Part shown: positions 11,746 to 23,739 of the stretch, piece after piece | Layout of the letters: the number at the start of each line of letters is the position of its first letter | Position numbering within the stretch: the stretch's first letter is position 1 | Source: Spongilla lacustris | Taxonomy: Eukaryota > Porifera > Demospongiae > Spongillida > Spongillidae | Assembly (NCBI GenBank): GCA_949361645.1 | Contig: OX442429.1 | Span: forward strand, 3,203,147-3,267,146 | DNA: 64,000 nt | Direction: 5' to 3' | Notes under the pieces: generated by a model | Databases searched by the model: none | What the model saw: the letters and a program-made list of their open reading frames with translations, nothing else | Told to the model about the DNA's origin: nothing | Program-made: the position numbers and the translations under genes

Positions 11746-11974
11746 CTGGCACCTTTAAATAGGGGAGGGGGGGGGGGGGGGAGGTTAATTATAAAAAGAC
11801 AGTACAAACAATGGCATCAGCTTGATAGCTAGAACTATAATTTATTAAAAGTAGTACTGGTCCCATGACTAAATTAAATTTATCAGTAACCTGTCAAATC
11901 CTTATAGGGATAACAAATGCATCAAGTTGGAATCAGTAACATTTGAATGGTGAAGCATTATCATCGCATTGCAT

Positions 11975-12170
11975 ACTGAAGTACAGTACATGTACATATT
12001 CCCCTGAAGTACAAGTACATGTACATATTCCCATCAATTACATGTACATTGTACATATTCTCCTGAGAAAATCAGTTCTCAGGAGAATATGTACAGTGTA
12101 CATGTAATTGATGGGAATATGTACATGTACTTGTACTTCAGGGGAATATGTACATGTACTGTACTTCAGT
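11975..12170. repeat. near-perfect inverted repeat, 95-bp arms, 6-nt loop
   Basis: Arms 11975-12069 and 12076-12170 are reverse complements with a single mismatch, around the loop AATCAG. Each arm contains two to three copies of a ~33-bp motif built on GTACATGTACATATTCCC. The transcript of either strand would form one long hairpin. Confidence 0.95.
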
Positions 12171-13144
12171 GTGTGATTCAAAATAAACAAATTTCACATC
12201 ATGGAAAGCAATTTGAATTGAATCTGTGGGATGAGCTCATGCAGTTATTGATTTCACTTTTAATTGGCAGGTGAAAGCTACCCTCAGTATGTGCGCATGT
12301 ATTTGGCTGGACCCACTGTCCAATGCATTGATGCTTTAACCTATTGTTCTGCAGAGTTAAAACGCTCTGGGATGGTAGCTCTTCATCATTATATATTAGT
12401 ACAGAGTATTAGCAATTCAAACCAGTTTTAATGTAATTAGCTGATTTTGTGTTATTATAAAAACAATAAGTGAAAATATTAAACTTTTTAGATTTGCATG
12501 ACATTAATTAAATCGCCATAGATAGTGCACTGTGTTGTGCTGTATCATTTTATATTAGTGCTTTGCTTGCAATCAGCTACTATATATTATTAAATAAAAT
12601 TAATGCTATTTGTACACGATGTACATGATGCACAACAGATTCTATCGGATTGGAAGCCATAAAGTGTGAATCCCGTCGGCTCTTGTGGTTGATGTATGTA
12701 AGCAGTTGCCATTGTAGCCAGGTGCTCGACAGTCAGTACACCCCGAGCGTAAATGGGTGTCCGACACAGTGGCAGGCCCCATTTTTATACTATCACAGAC
12801 ATGGTGCCTTCAAACACACTCAAAAGCAAAACAAAACGAGTGAAAAAGATGAAAAAAATTAAAAGTGGTGATGTCACATTAGTAGATAGCTGACATTGCA
12901 GTTAAGGCAACTGGGATGGCTGAATGAATTCTTGGCAATACATGTGGTAAATGATGCAGAGCAATGTTACAGTATTCGTGTGCTGTTTTTTATTTTTATT
13001 AAACGATGGATTCATACAACAAGAAGAGCAAAGCTGACTTAAAGAGTGATGTCATAGATGTACTACATGTACATATCTGCTCCATTAACAAGGCTAAATT
13101 GGCAAACTCAAAGGTTTTTTTTTGTGTGTATGTTGTGTATCTTT
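12171..13144. other. noncoding stretch
   Basis: AT-rich sequence. No gene, RNA or element boundary recognised. Confidence 0.5.
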
Positions 13145-13953
13145 ATATGGGACAGTGTCCAGCAAAATAGGGCTTGTGGGGTTATAATTTTATCACTATA
13201 AAAATTGCACGTTGTACTAAACAACGCATCTTCGCGACGGTACTACGTTTTCCTTTCAAATTTCGTACACTTGTTCCCACACCATTTCTCTTCGTGAAAA
13301 TCGATTTTTGTGATCTACACATTTTCCGTGCCGTGGATACAACAATCGGTAACCCCGAGGGTTAGAATTCCTCATTTATCCACGTACGAGTGTTGAAACT
13401 TGGGTTGCATATAGAGGAGTCCTGTAGCTATTGATTTGTTCTGTTCGTTAATTTCTATATCATCCGTTACGGAGATACAGTTGAACAAACTACGGGCACG
13501 TTTTCCCGCTTGATTCGTGCCAATGATTTTGGCAAATCGCGTTCCGTTCAGTGAATGGATTATATCATTGGCGCGAATCAAGCAGGAAAATGTGCCTGTA
13601 GTTTGCTCAACTGTATCTCCGTAACGGATGATTCAGAAACTAACGAACAGAACAAGTCAATAGCTACAGGACTCCTCTATGCACACTCCAAATTTGACAC
13701 GTTTTCAACACTCGTACGTGGAGAAATGTGGATTTCTAACCCTCGGGGTTAACGATTGTTGTATCCACGGCACGGTAAAGGTGTAGATCACAATTTTCAC
13801 ACAGAGAAATGGTGTGGGAACAAGTGTATGCAATTTGAAAAGAAAAGGTAGTACCGTCGCGAAGATGTGTTGTTTAGTATACAACGTGCAATTTTTTAAT
13901 AGTGATAAAATTATAACCCCACAAGCCCTATTTTGCTGGACACCGTCCCATAT
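13145..13953. mobile_element. foldback transposon, ~809 bp, arms ~385 bp
   Basis: The ends ATATGGGACAGTGTCCAGC (left) and its near complement (right) are the tips of one long palindrome centred near 13549, with a short spacer of about 36 bp. Left-arm blocks (for example AAAATTGCACGTTGTACTAA) reappear inverted on the right. There is no transposase frame beyond 70 codons. Both arms carry the same short open frame (GANQAGK, NCISVTDD, NEQNKSIATGLLY), so it reads on both strands. A second member is at about 53228-54036. Confidence 0.9.
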
Positions 13954-15284
13954 TTAGAATGTATACCCGAAGGTGTGGTTCTTTTTTGCGCCGCTAGGAT
14001 ATGGAAAAGCTCCCTCATTGGGGTGTGTGACTCTGCCCAACGTTTTATTCATAAATTTTTAATAGATGTACTATACATATCAGCTCCAAGAACGAGGTTA
14101 AATTGGCGAACTCAATGGTTTTTTTTTTTAATGTACCCTATATGATTCATCCTGGATTGGCTGCTGCTACTATAAACTTGGTGTAATAAGTGTACATCTA
14201 AGTATCAATACTTATTGCATAAGTCAGTACTTTTGCACACTACGCATAACTGGAAAAACTAACTGGAAAAGTGTGTGCACAATACTAACAGGAAAAGTCC
14301 TTACCCCTGGTGATATAAAACAGTTGCAGACACATGGCCTGTGAATTTTCTTCCTCCTCTGGTAAGGTACATTACATACATGTAACTGCACATTACATGT
14401 AATGATCTTTTTTCTCTCCATTTTATTTAAATTAAGGAAAGAGAAGTTATAAACTATCTGACCAAGCTAAGTGAAGTAGTGTAGCCCAATATTATGTTAT
14501 ACCTACATGTGCTCATCAATTCAGATGTTTTCAAAGCTTGATGTGTTGTGGGTGTTTTTTACTGTCATGTATGCATTTTTTTATTCTGGCAATTTGCAGT
14601 CAGCTTTCTCACATTTGCCACGACATTTCTTATGCAGAAATGAGCACTATGTATACAAAGTGCATAAACGTGCTGCAGAGTAAAGCAGTTGGCTTATAAT
14701 AATGTAGCTGTACAAACAGTGCAGCTGGTACAGCTGCATGCTGTTTAAATTTCATGCAACTATGATCACTGTGCCAGGTACATATGTTTAAACACATAGG
14801 CATAAATTGTAACTTAATAGTTTCCTTACCAAGATGACCTAATTTAGAATAACATTATGTTGTATTATTGGTCATGCATTATGTGCGGCACCGCCAAAAG
14901 CTCTTACACTTCAAGAAAGACTGTATATGGTTATTGATGTTCATAGTGCGCCTATCCTAAAGTTATATGCAGTAATGATATAATCTAAAAATATGCCTAA
15001 AAATAGATATGTGCATGTTTTTTCTATATACTCCTTTCCATATAAACTTTGTTGGGATCGTTGTGGTAAGCCACCATGCATGTATTCCATTTTAGTTGCT
15101 TGTGTATAAAGTTATAGATTAAGGCCATTATGTGTGGTAGTGCTAAGATTTATTATCAAAGTAATATTCTTACGCTGGTTTGTGTTGGTTCCTTAACGAC
15201 AACATACTGATTCTGAGCTTAATCTCCCAGCATGTTGGTTAGTCTGAACACCTCTTTTGGCATCCTTTTATGGTGGTGATGGGT
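13954..15284. other. noncoding stretch
   Basis: AT-rich sequence. No feature supported. Confidence 0.5.
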
Positions 15285-15750
15285 GTTGCTCAGAGGTAGT
15301 AGGGGCTTGGTGGTATAGCTGCTGATCTAATGCAGCTTCTCCTTTCTTGCTGCTGCAGTTCTAAATAAAAATGAAAGTTAATAAAGTGCTTTGAAAACAT
15401 AATGCCCCATCCATGCAGTATTGCATGTCTGCATCACATAAATGAACAGCACAAACACATGCAGATTGCACAGGCTAGTATGTGAATGAAAGTGTTCGTG
15501 ACCTGCATGCTAAAGTGACGCAGGTGTCTCTCTAATGGAATAATTACATATACTATATGCGTACACAGTTAACCCTTCAACACATACCATGTTTGGTCAG
15601 TTGGTGAGTCTTCTACAGCTGGATAGGAAATCTCTGAAGGCAGTGGAAAGGAGCTGATGATGAATTGCTTTGATGCAGCGGTGCCATGTAAATATAATCA
15701 CCTATAGTGAGGGATGTGGTTTGGTGTGGTTAAGCTTGCTGAATGATCAA
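15285..15750 (+). repeat. duplicated segment, partner at 26470-27325
   Basis: From GGTGTTGCTCAGAGGTAGTA through TGGTTTGGTGTGGTTAAG the sequence matches 26470-27325 in the same orientation. The partner contains an extra 368-bp MITE at the point equivalent to about 15410. Neither copy shows a recognisable gene. Confidence 0.85.
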
Positions 15751-17989
15751 ACACAAACACAATGATTCGATGCACACTCCACATGCACTACAGGCTATGG
15801 CAGACATGCTTCCAAGTATACATGCATCACGGAGGATCTAGGAAGGAGAGCATACAGAGTGGGCGCGCGAGTACATACAGGGAGGGAGGGGTAAGTGAAC
15901 ATACAGTGAGGGCTTAAGAGGGGGAACATAGCTATCTTTCGGAGACGCTAGCCTAGAGGTAGATTGCATCAGGAGCTGCATCATAGGAATGTTCACAGGG
16001 GGCAGAATATTTGGCGACTGGATAACAGATAGATGATGAATTGGGCAATCGATGACTGGATGACAGGTGCCTAGAGTACAAGCGATAAACCACATGTATG
16101 GTAGATCAATACTCAACATTATGTCAAAGCTTTCATTTTAAGGATTTTAGCACCTATAACATTACATCAATGGCAGTGGATTTTACATAGTCCTGGCGGT
16201 ATACAAACGATTAAATATAATTGTACTCAAGATTCCTGACATGACAACCACACACATGTATTTACATCGTATGCTCAACAAAGAGTTAGTGTGCTGTGAG
16301 GACTGAGTCCAAATTTAATTGCACTAACTTTGAAGTGAGATGCAGCCTGTTACCCCACCCACCCCCACCTCCTACCCCCCCCCCCCCCCCCCCTCTACCC
16401 ACATGCTAGAAAGAATGGTGATAAAGCCAGGCCAGCAATGTCATGCACACACAAAAATATATAGAGAAGTTTTGATATTGGAGGATTCAGTATTATTGCC
16501 TCAAGTATCAATAGCAAATCAGAAACTCCTGCAAGTGTTTATTTGGTCCCAAATATACAAACTCACAGAACTAGGTGGAAGAGTGAGGTAGCTTTTATCA
16601 TCGGACTGAAATTCTTGCGCACACATACATGTATGCACATGCACAACAGAACTCAGTCCTCACAGCACACACACTCACCTAACCCAGTATGTAAGCCTGC
16701 CTTTGTAGCAGTGGTCACAAGAGGAAGTACTTTGATGTAGGGAGAATGGTGCCTTGGACCTATACACATGGTGCTGGGTAAGAGGATGGGAACACCACAA
16801 AACCCTCCCACATGGTACACACACCAGACAACACAGGTACCATTGTATACATTAATCATTGTGGGGTCGGATATACTGGGTGAGGTGTATGGCGTGTGTT
16901 TGGGGGACCAGAAGTGATCTCTCTTCCACAGGAGTGTTCACAACACAAGATGTCTCCTCACTTATGACACTGCATCACTGCGTATTCACAAAGTACATGT
17001 GGTTGCAATCTCCTATCTTGAATGAGCATTACCTGAAACCATGTCAAACAAGAAAAAAATTAAAATATTATTAACATAAGGCAAGGTAATTCCTTTGGAA
17101 ACAATCATTTCCAGCCTTGGGGATATTGATGCCAGAGATAACTGTCTGCAGAAGGCCAATGGCCAGAACTGACGACAGAGAACAATGCAGACCAAGGAGC
17201 AGCAGAATCAGCAGTTCAAATAGCACCACTAGCAGGAGAGAAGTTGTTATTTTTTCTTTTCTAAAATCAAATTTTCCATCTCAGCTAGCAGCGAGCAGCA
17301 GGGTTGAAGGTGCAGATAATGGCATAGCTAAAGTCAAGAAGTAAAAAGCAAAAATGATCATTCCAAATCATAAGCAACGGTTCTGTTAATAAGTAACAGT
17401 TCTATTAATGAGTATTAATTCAGTGAAGGGTTAAACAAATTTGGTTCTTCATTCCAAATTTAATTTTAAATACACTTACTACAGTTGAGTATCAATATAG
17501 GGCCAAGAAAAGTGCACTTACCAGCATAGACACAACAACTCAGATGAGCAGACAACAGAACAGCCAGCTGCAGCAACACAAGATCTATTATCATAGCCCA
17601 TTATAAACGTACATGTACAAGTGAGGAGAGGTGGATTCAGCTGCTGAAGTATGCTTACCTCAGGACTATAGTGCTACCTTTCAGAGATCCTAACCCAGAG
17701 GAGGGGTGGATTCAGGAACTGGATCTGGACATGAAATTTACAAGTAAATTCTGGGCATATGGGTGGGGCACAGGTGGATTGCTTGGCATGGTTATTATAC
17801 TTTAAACTCTACACGTATTACTAAAAGGTAACTACGGTTCTCCACACCAACCCCTTCCAACACTCACCTTGGATATGCCAGCAGGGAGCCTACCTCTGCC
17901 CATGAACATGAGGAACGACGAAGATGAGATGGCGAGGGGAGATGGAGAGAGGAAAATAGAGGGAGAGATAGGGAAGAGGGAGGGACAGG
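15751..17989. other. noncoding stretch with simple-sequence tracts
   Basis: Contains a poly-C tract at 16376-16393. A hydrophobic minus-strand frame near 17110-17240 is not recognisable and lacks clear splice sites. No gene is supported. Confidence 0.45.
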
Positions 17990-17997
17990 ATGGGAGG

Positions 17998-18505
17998 TGA
18001 GGGGAGGGGAGGGGAGGAGAGGGGAGGAGAGGGGAGGGGAGGGGAGGGGAGGGGAGGGGAGGGGAGGGGAGGGGAGGGGAGGGGAGGGGAGGGGAGGGGA
18101 GGGGAGGGGAGGGGAGGGGAGGGGAGGGGAGGGGAGGGGAGGGGAGGGGAGGGGAGGGGAGGGGAGGGGAGGGGAGGGGAGGGGAGGGGAGGGGAGGGGA
18201 GGGGAGGGGAGGGGAGGGGAGGGGAGGGGAGGGGAGGGGAGGGGAGGGGAGGGGAGGGGAGGGGAGGGGAGGGGAGGGGAGGGGAGGGGAGGGGAGGGGA
18301 GGGGAGGGGAGGGGAGGGGAGGGGAGGGGAGGGGAGGGGAGGGGAGGGGAGGGGAGGGGAGGGGAGGGGAGGGGAGGGGAGGGGAGGGGAGGGGAGGGGA
18401 GGGGAGGGGAGGGGAGGGGAGGGGAGGGGAGGGGAGGGGAGGGGAGGGGAGGGGAGGGGAGGGGAGGGGAGGGGAGGGGAGGGGAGGGGAGGGGAGGGGA
18501 GGGGA
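17998..18505 (+). repeat. (GGGGA)n minisatellite, ~500 bp
   Basis: About 100 nearly uninterrupted GGGGA units, with slightly degenerate units (GGAGA) only at the left edge. The G-rich strand has the run-of-four-G pattern needed for G-quadruplexes. Long peptide frames (GGEGR repeats) arise here by chance and are not genes. Confidence 0.98.
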
Positions 18506-18780
18506 AGCTACCTAAAGAGCTCTTGAGATAAGCTACCTCGAGAGCTATTGAGATAAGCTAGCTAGAGAGCTATCGAGATAAGCTACCTAAAGAGCTATGA
18601 AGATAGTTACATGTACCTAGAAAGCGATGAAGATAGCTACCTAGAGTTATGATGATAGCTACCTAGAGAGGTATAAAGATAGCTGCCTAGAGAGCTATGA
18701 AGATAGCTACCTAGAGAGCTATCGAGATAAGCTACCTAGAGAGCTATCAAGATAAGCTACCTAGAGATAAGCTACAAAGA
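18506..18780 (+). repeat. ~26-bp degenerate minisatellite
   Basis: About ten degenerate units around GATAGCTACCTAGAGAGCTA, directly abutting the GGGGA array. It is rich in AGCT palindromes. Confidence 0.85.
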
Positions 18781-18914
18781 AGAGCTGTATGTTACTTTCC
18801 ATTACAACTGCACCCTCCTTCTCCAACTTAGTGCCAACAACTTCTCAACTCATCAAAAGTGCCAACAACTCCTCAACTCAAACACTTACATGTAATACAC
18901 CTTTGTAGACAATG

Positions 18915-19240
18915 GATTACACATATACCATACATTATCGATACCACAAGATTATGCCACAGAACTGTAAATATTATACCATAGGACTCAAAGATCTGTA
19001 AATATGACTAAAATAACACAATATACCAATAGGACTATGCATATTATACCACAGGACTATACACATGTTATACCACAGAACTGTACACATTATACCAATA
19101 AGGGGGACTGTACCAACATACATGTATCACCAATTGGAAAATACACAGGACTGTACATGTACATACTTCATAGGGCTATGCACATTATACCAATAAGACT
19201 GTACATATTATACCGTAGGACTGTGGATCATACATGATAC
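18915..19240 (+). repeat. ~25-30-bp degenerate repeat
   Basis: Repeated variants of TTATACCACAGGACTGTACA. No coding potential. Confidence 0.75.
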
Positions 19241-19499
19241 CACAGGAACCGTTCTCTGTAGCTACCACACTTGGCAGCTAGATCTTAGTCTAGCATGCAT
19301 ATAACAGCACATCAAACTTCCTTCACTGTCTTCAGCATGATGATGTCAGGATGTAACACAAGTGACTTGAATGCACATAACTGGGAGGGAGGGTGGACAC
19401 ATGCGGAAGGTGATATAGAGGGAGGGTGTAGGAGGGTGGGTACACAGGGAGGGAACATACAGAAAGTGTGTAGGAGGGTGGATACAGAATAGAGGACTG

Positions 19500-19590
19500 T
19501 GCGTGGGCACAACCAGTTGCCTCAAGCATCCTCCACGTCTCGTCTGGAGAGAAGCTGTACCCCCAGTTCTGCAAGGTTACCTCCAGATGG
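19500..19590 (-). other. short coding-like stretch, not recognised
   Basis: The minus strand reads HLEVTLQNWGYSFSPDETW followed by RMLEATG without interruption and with a protein-like composition. It is flanked by the start of the minisatellite. It might be a lone exon; no splice signals are convincing. Confidence 0.25.
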
Positions 19591-19760
19591 CTGGTCTGAT
19601 CAGTAGCTTCATCTCCCAGCAGGATGGCATGGTTGTTCTGGACAAGTAGATCCATCTTCTATCAGGATGGGTTGGACAGTAGCTATATTCCCCAGCAGAA
19701 TGACATGGGTGTTTTGGACAGTATGACAGTAACACAGCAGAATGGTTGGCCTTTGTTATG
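19570..19760 (+). repeat. ~34-bp minisatellite, left part
   Basis: Units of ATGGCTGGTCTGATCAGTAG and CTTCATCTCCCAGCAGGATG, the same motif that makes up 23740-26440. The two parts bracket the gypsy fragments at 20.0-23.6 kb. Confidence 0.8.
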
Positions 19761-20029
19761 TGGTAACGTGAGTAATCACGCAGCCATGGGACTCCTTATA
19801 AACATCGTATGTATTCACTAGAGTCAGTTTGTTAATAGCCATGTACTCGTTACAACTGACAGGGTGGCAGTGGCCTTGAACTGAAATGATAGCTAGCATT
19901 CATCTTAATCCAACAGTACCCTTTCCAGAAGCCGTTCGTTGTCCTCGTAAATAACCGACAAGGACGGTAAAGAATAAAGTGTGTCCTTAATAAATTTGAC
20001 AAGTTCTTTACTGAAGTAGGAAAGAACGT

Positions 20030-21650
20030 AATATTTGAAAGGGCTGGTTTCAATTGGCCCTAACCTGTTAGAAGGGGTGACTTTGGAGCAATATGTGACC
20101 GTTCTGCACAGTCTGGTAGAAAACTGCAATTTGAAACACGAGGCGATTCGCGACAGTACTGTTGTGGGGATTCGAGACACAGCCCTTACGGCTCAATCCC
20201 GAATTGATGAACTGTAAAAGGCTGTGACGATTGTGTGACAATGGGAGGCAGTCAAGAAGCAACGGCAGATCCTTAAAGGTGACGTAAACCCTTCAGAGAC
20301 AAATGTGGACCGGGTAAGGCAGAAAACAGGTAGCCCACCCTCTTGACACTAAATGCTACAGGTGTGGCAGAGGTCCATATCATAAACCCAGCCTGGGAAG
20401 CAACATGTAATAACTGCCAGAAGCATGGACATTTCAGTGCCTGCTGCTGGGCAAGCAAGATTTGTACACATACGTCATTCCTTCGTGCCATTGAAGGAGA
20501 CACTTGGAATGTGGACATCAAGTTTAACGGCCACCACAGTTTGATACTGGAGCAGATGTCTCTGTAATATCGGAAAAGGCATTTAAGACTTCAGAGGCAT
20601 TGAGAAACTTTCTACAAGTAAGTCTGGGAAAGTTTTGCTTGGTCCATCAGCTCTACTATAATGTGTTGTGGGTCAGGCCCGAACACGCCTTGAACATGCA
20701 GACACCCTCGCTACTCCAGCACTGAAGCTAGTGTTCATAATCAATGATGACATCTACCAGCGTTTCCCTCACCTCTTCCAGGGTCTGGGCACAGTAGATG
20801 AAGCCTACCAGGTTACACTGAAGCCAAATGCAACCCCACACGCTCTTTATGCAGCTAGGAATGTTCCTATACCGCTGAGAGAAAAGGTCAGAGGAGCTTG
20901 TAAAGATGGAACACATGAGTGTAATATATCCAATTTGGACAGCCCAACAGAGTGGTGTGTGGGCATTGTGGTGGTACCTAAAAGGAGCGGTGAGTAAGGA
21001 CATGGGCAGACCTAAAACCTCTAATTGAGTGCATCCTATGTGAGGTACACCCACTCCAAAAGGTAGATGAGACGTTAGCTCTATTAGCAGGAGCTCAGGG
21101 ACTCAAGACTTCTCACAACATTTATCACACCGTTTGGATGTTATTGATTTAATAAGCTACCATTTGGCATCTCATGTGCCCTTGAACACTTCCAGAAGGT
21201 TATGAGCAGAATATATTGGAAGGCAAGGATTGATGTAGTAGTTGGCCAAAATGGACAAAGACTTGTATTTGGACACACCCAGGATGGACACAATCATCAC
21301 CTACAAGACACTGCCTCACATTGCTGCTGCTGGACTGACGTTAACAATTTTCAAAACCAGCAATGAAGTTCCTGGGTCACATCATCAGCACAAGTGGCAT
21401 ATCCCCAGATCCTGCTAAAAATGCTGCAATCCAGAACATGCCTCCACCGGAGATCCCATTCGACTTGTGTTGGTTTATGGCTAAATTATGGGGATAGTAA
21501 CACAGCTGGGCAAGTTTTCTCCCAACTAGGCACAGATTAACCAGACATTACAGGAGCCACTGTAAGCCATACGCACTTGGAGATGGGTTCAACCACAGGA
21601 GGAAGCTTTTGCTCGCATTAAGATGGAATTAACTCAATAGTGGCACAGCA
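20030..21650 (+). pseudogene. Ty3/gypsy gag-pol remnant (gypsy-2)
   Basis: A gag-like tail (LVENCNLKHEAIRDSTVVGI) is followed by a CX2CX4HX4C zinc knuckle (CNNCQKHGHFSAC, 20406-20444) and protease FDTGADVSVI (DTG 20543-20551). The RT N-terminal half follows (FPHLFQGLGTVDEAYQVTLK, NVPIPLREKV, SPTEWCVGIVVVPKRSGE), then LPFGISCALEHFQKVMSRI, KFLGHIISTSGISPDPAK and the connection WVQPQEEAFARIKMELTQ. Stops and frameshifts occur between almost all of these. The YxDD motif and integrase are absent. Confidence 0.82.
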
Positions 21651-23620
21651 GAAACATATGGAAGTGCAGCAACAGCCACACCTGGAGGCACATCAACAGC
21701 AGATGGAGGAAGGGCTTAAATAGATGGAAGTGTGTTCATCAGCATCACAGACAAGCAAGAGCAACGAACTTCAAATTCACAGCCAGTCGCCATTCCCAAT
21801 TTTGTCTCCTTTGACACAACAACTGAGTTATGAACCAACTATGGGTCCATTTCCAAACTTTCTTTGGAGCAAATTCCGTTCCTGTGGAGAAACAGGCCCA
21901 GGTGTTTCTAAAGAACCAGTCATTACAAGTTGTTGGGCAATCTCGCATCCCAACAGTCACCGTCCAGGAACATTAATGACCTCAACTTGGATGAAATTGC
22001 CGAGTTTATGAAGGGCCAGTTCAACCCAGTGTGCTACATCATCCACAAGCGTTTCAAGTTCTGGAGTACAGTGGACCACAAGCCAGGGAAACCCGTTCTA
22101 AATATAGTTGCACGGATTCATCATGACACGGTAACATGTGACTTTCCATCCATATGCGACCCACAAGATGAGGCAATGCGGACCCGTTTCATATGCTCCG
22201 TGAGCAGTGGCAGTACTCAAGGTGTTGTTCAAACACAAGGAACTTTCACTACAGAGGTGGCCGCAGCAGTGGAGATGGAGGAGGCAGCAAAGGTGGCAAA
22301 GAGACGGTCCCTGGTGTGGTGTCGAATCCCATTCATTGGATTTGAAGCATTGAAGAGATGCTCACCTTCACCAGGTCCAGGATTATTTAGCAAGTCCACA
22401 TAGCTAATGATTTCCCCACTGGGACCTGTTCATGTTGTGGAAAAACGGACCACTGGTCGGCTGACTGTCCTTTAGAGGATGCTAATTGCTGATTCTGCCA
22501 GAAAACTAGGGCATTTGTAGGCAGTGTATTGGAATAAATGAAGATGGGCCCAGCACGTGAAACCCATTTCAAAGCACCAGATCCAGACTATGAAGGCCAC
22601 TGAGACAGTTCCTCAGCTTTAACAGTTTATCTGGATTCAATTGAATTCAAGACAAGGAGTTTGTTGCTGATGTGGACACGGGTGCAGGTCACAACTTCTA
22701 CTCCAATGACATCTGGAGGAAGGCAGGGGAGCCTGCAATTTCACCAGTGACTGGGTGTTATGAGGTGGCTAATGGACAGCCACTACCCACTCTGGGTATG
22801 TTGAGACAATAGTCTCATTGCCAGGTGACATGTCACCTAAGAAATCCATCCAGTTCACATGCAGTCACCAAGGTCCCAAAGCTCAACCTACTAGGACATG
22901 ATGCTATTGTCTAGTTAGGCTTCAACCTTTCAGCACTTCTGGTGGTACAACATACTGCAAAGCCTAGCTAATAGAAGATGGGGAGCACCAGGAAGAACTG
23001 AAGTCGGATTTGATCCTTCACGATTCGTGCAGGCAGCTCTGCCAAGAGTTTCCATACCCTTGGTACCTAAAAGATATTCAGCTTTAAGTGAAATTCAAAC
23101 CAGAGATTTAACCATTCTTTTGCACGACTCCTGTGGTACCTTTTGCTATCAAGGATTAACTCTGCCAGCTCTATGATGCTGGGATTGCTGGAGGAGTATA
23201 GCAAACTACTCAGTTCAGTGCTTATGGGACTCCTGTGGTCCCCATTTGCAAGGCTGCGATTGCAAGAAAACCAGTTAAACTTCAGGTTTGCTGCAACTAC
23301 TTAACTAGGTTGCAGTTGACTGTCAGCGGGAACCCCATCATCACCCCATGCCACTTCCTGAAGATCTGATGCAGAAGGTGGATATGGTTTTACAATGATT
23401 GACCTTGGCGATGCCTATGCTGGCTCCTAAAAGTCATAAGTCCTTGCCTCTGAGCACCCGTCGAGGAGTATTGCTTCAAATGTGACTTCCCTTTGGCATG
23501 AGCTCAGCCCCAGGCTATTTTTAGGGGATCATGGACCAGCTGACCAGTGACCTTCGAGGAGTGGCCGTCTACATAGATGACATCCTGGTCTGTGGTGCCA
23601 ATATACGTGCGGACCCATGA
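21650..23620 (+). pseudogene. Ty3/gypsy gag-pol remnant (gypsy-3)
   Basis: A second, related element starts at a Q-rich gag N-terminus (VAQQKHMEVQQQPHLEAHQQ). It continues with capsid (DEIAEFMKGQFNPVCYIIHK, RFKFWSTVDHKPGKPVLNIV, DEAMRTRFICSV), a zinc knuckle (CSCCGKTDHWSADC, 22427-22468), protease VDTGAGHNFYSNDIW (22675 on) and RT pieces (TPVVPICKAAIARKPVKLQV, MDQLTSDLRGVAVYIDDILV). YIDD lies at 23570-23581. It is broken by many stops and ends soon after YIDD. It abuts gypsy-2 head to tail without an LTR between them. Confidence 0.85.
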
Positions 23621-23739
23621 GGTGTCACATATAGTGTCAATGTACATGTGGTGCCATGAGATGGGACATTGCATCACCACATCGAGCAGCTGAGTCCTCG
23701 CTATGTGGACCAGGATGATGCAGACATCAGTTGGTCGGG

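Noticed and set aside
15838..16119. 93-codon minus-strand frame
   Set aside because: No recognisable domain, repeat-like Pro/Ser composition at one end and no splice support.
17990..18526. Long GGEGR-repeat open frames
   Set aside because: They exist only because a five-base repeat lacks stop codons; all three frames are open.
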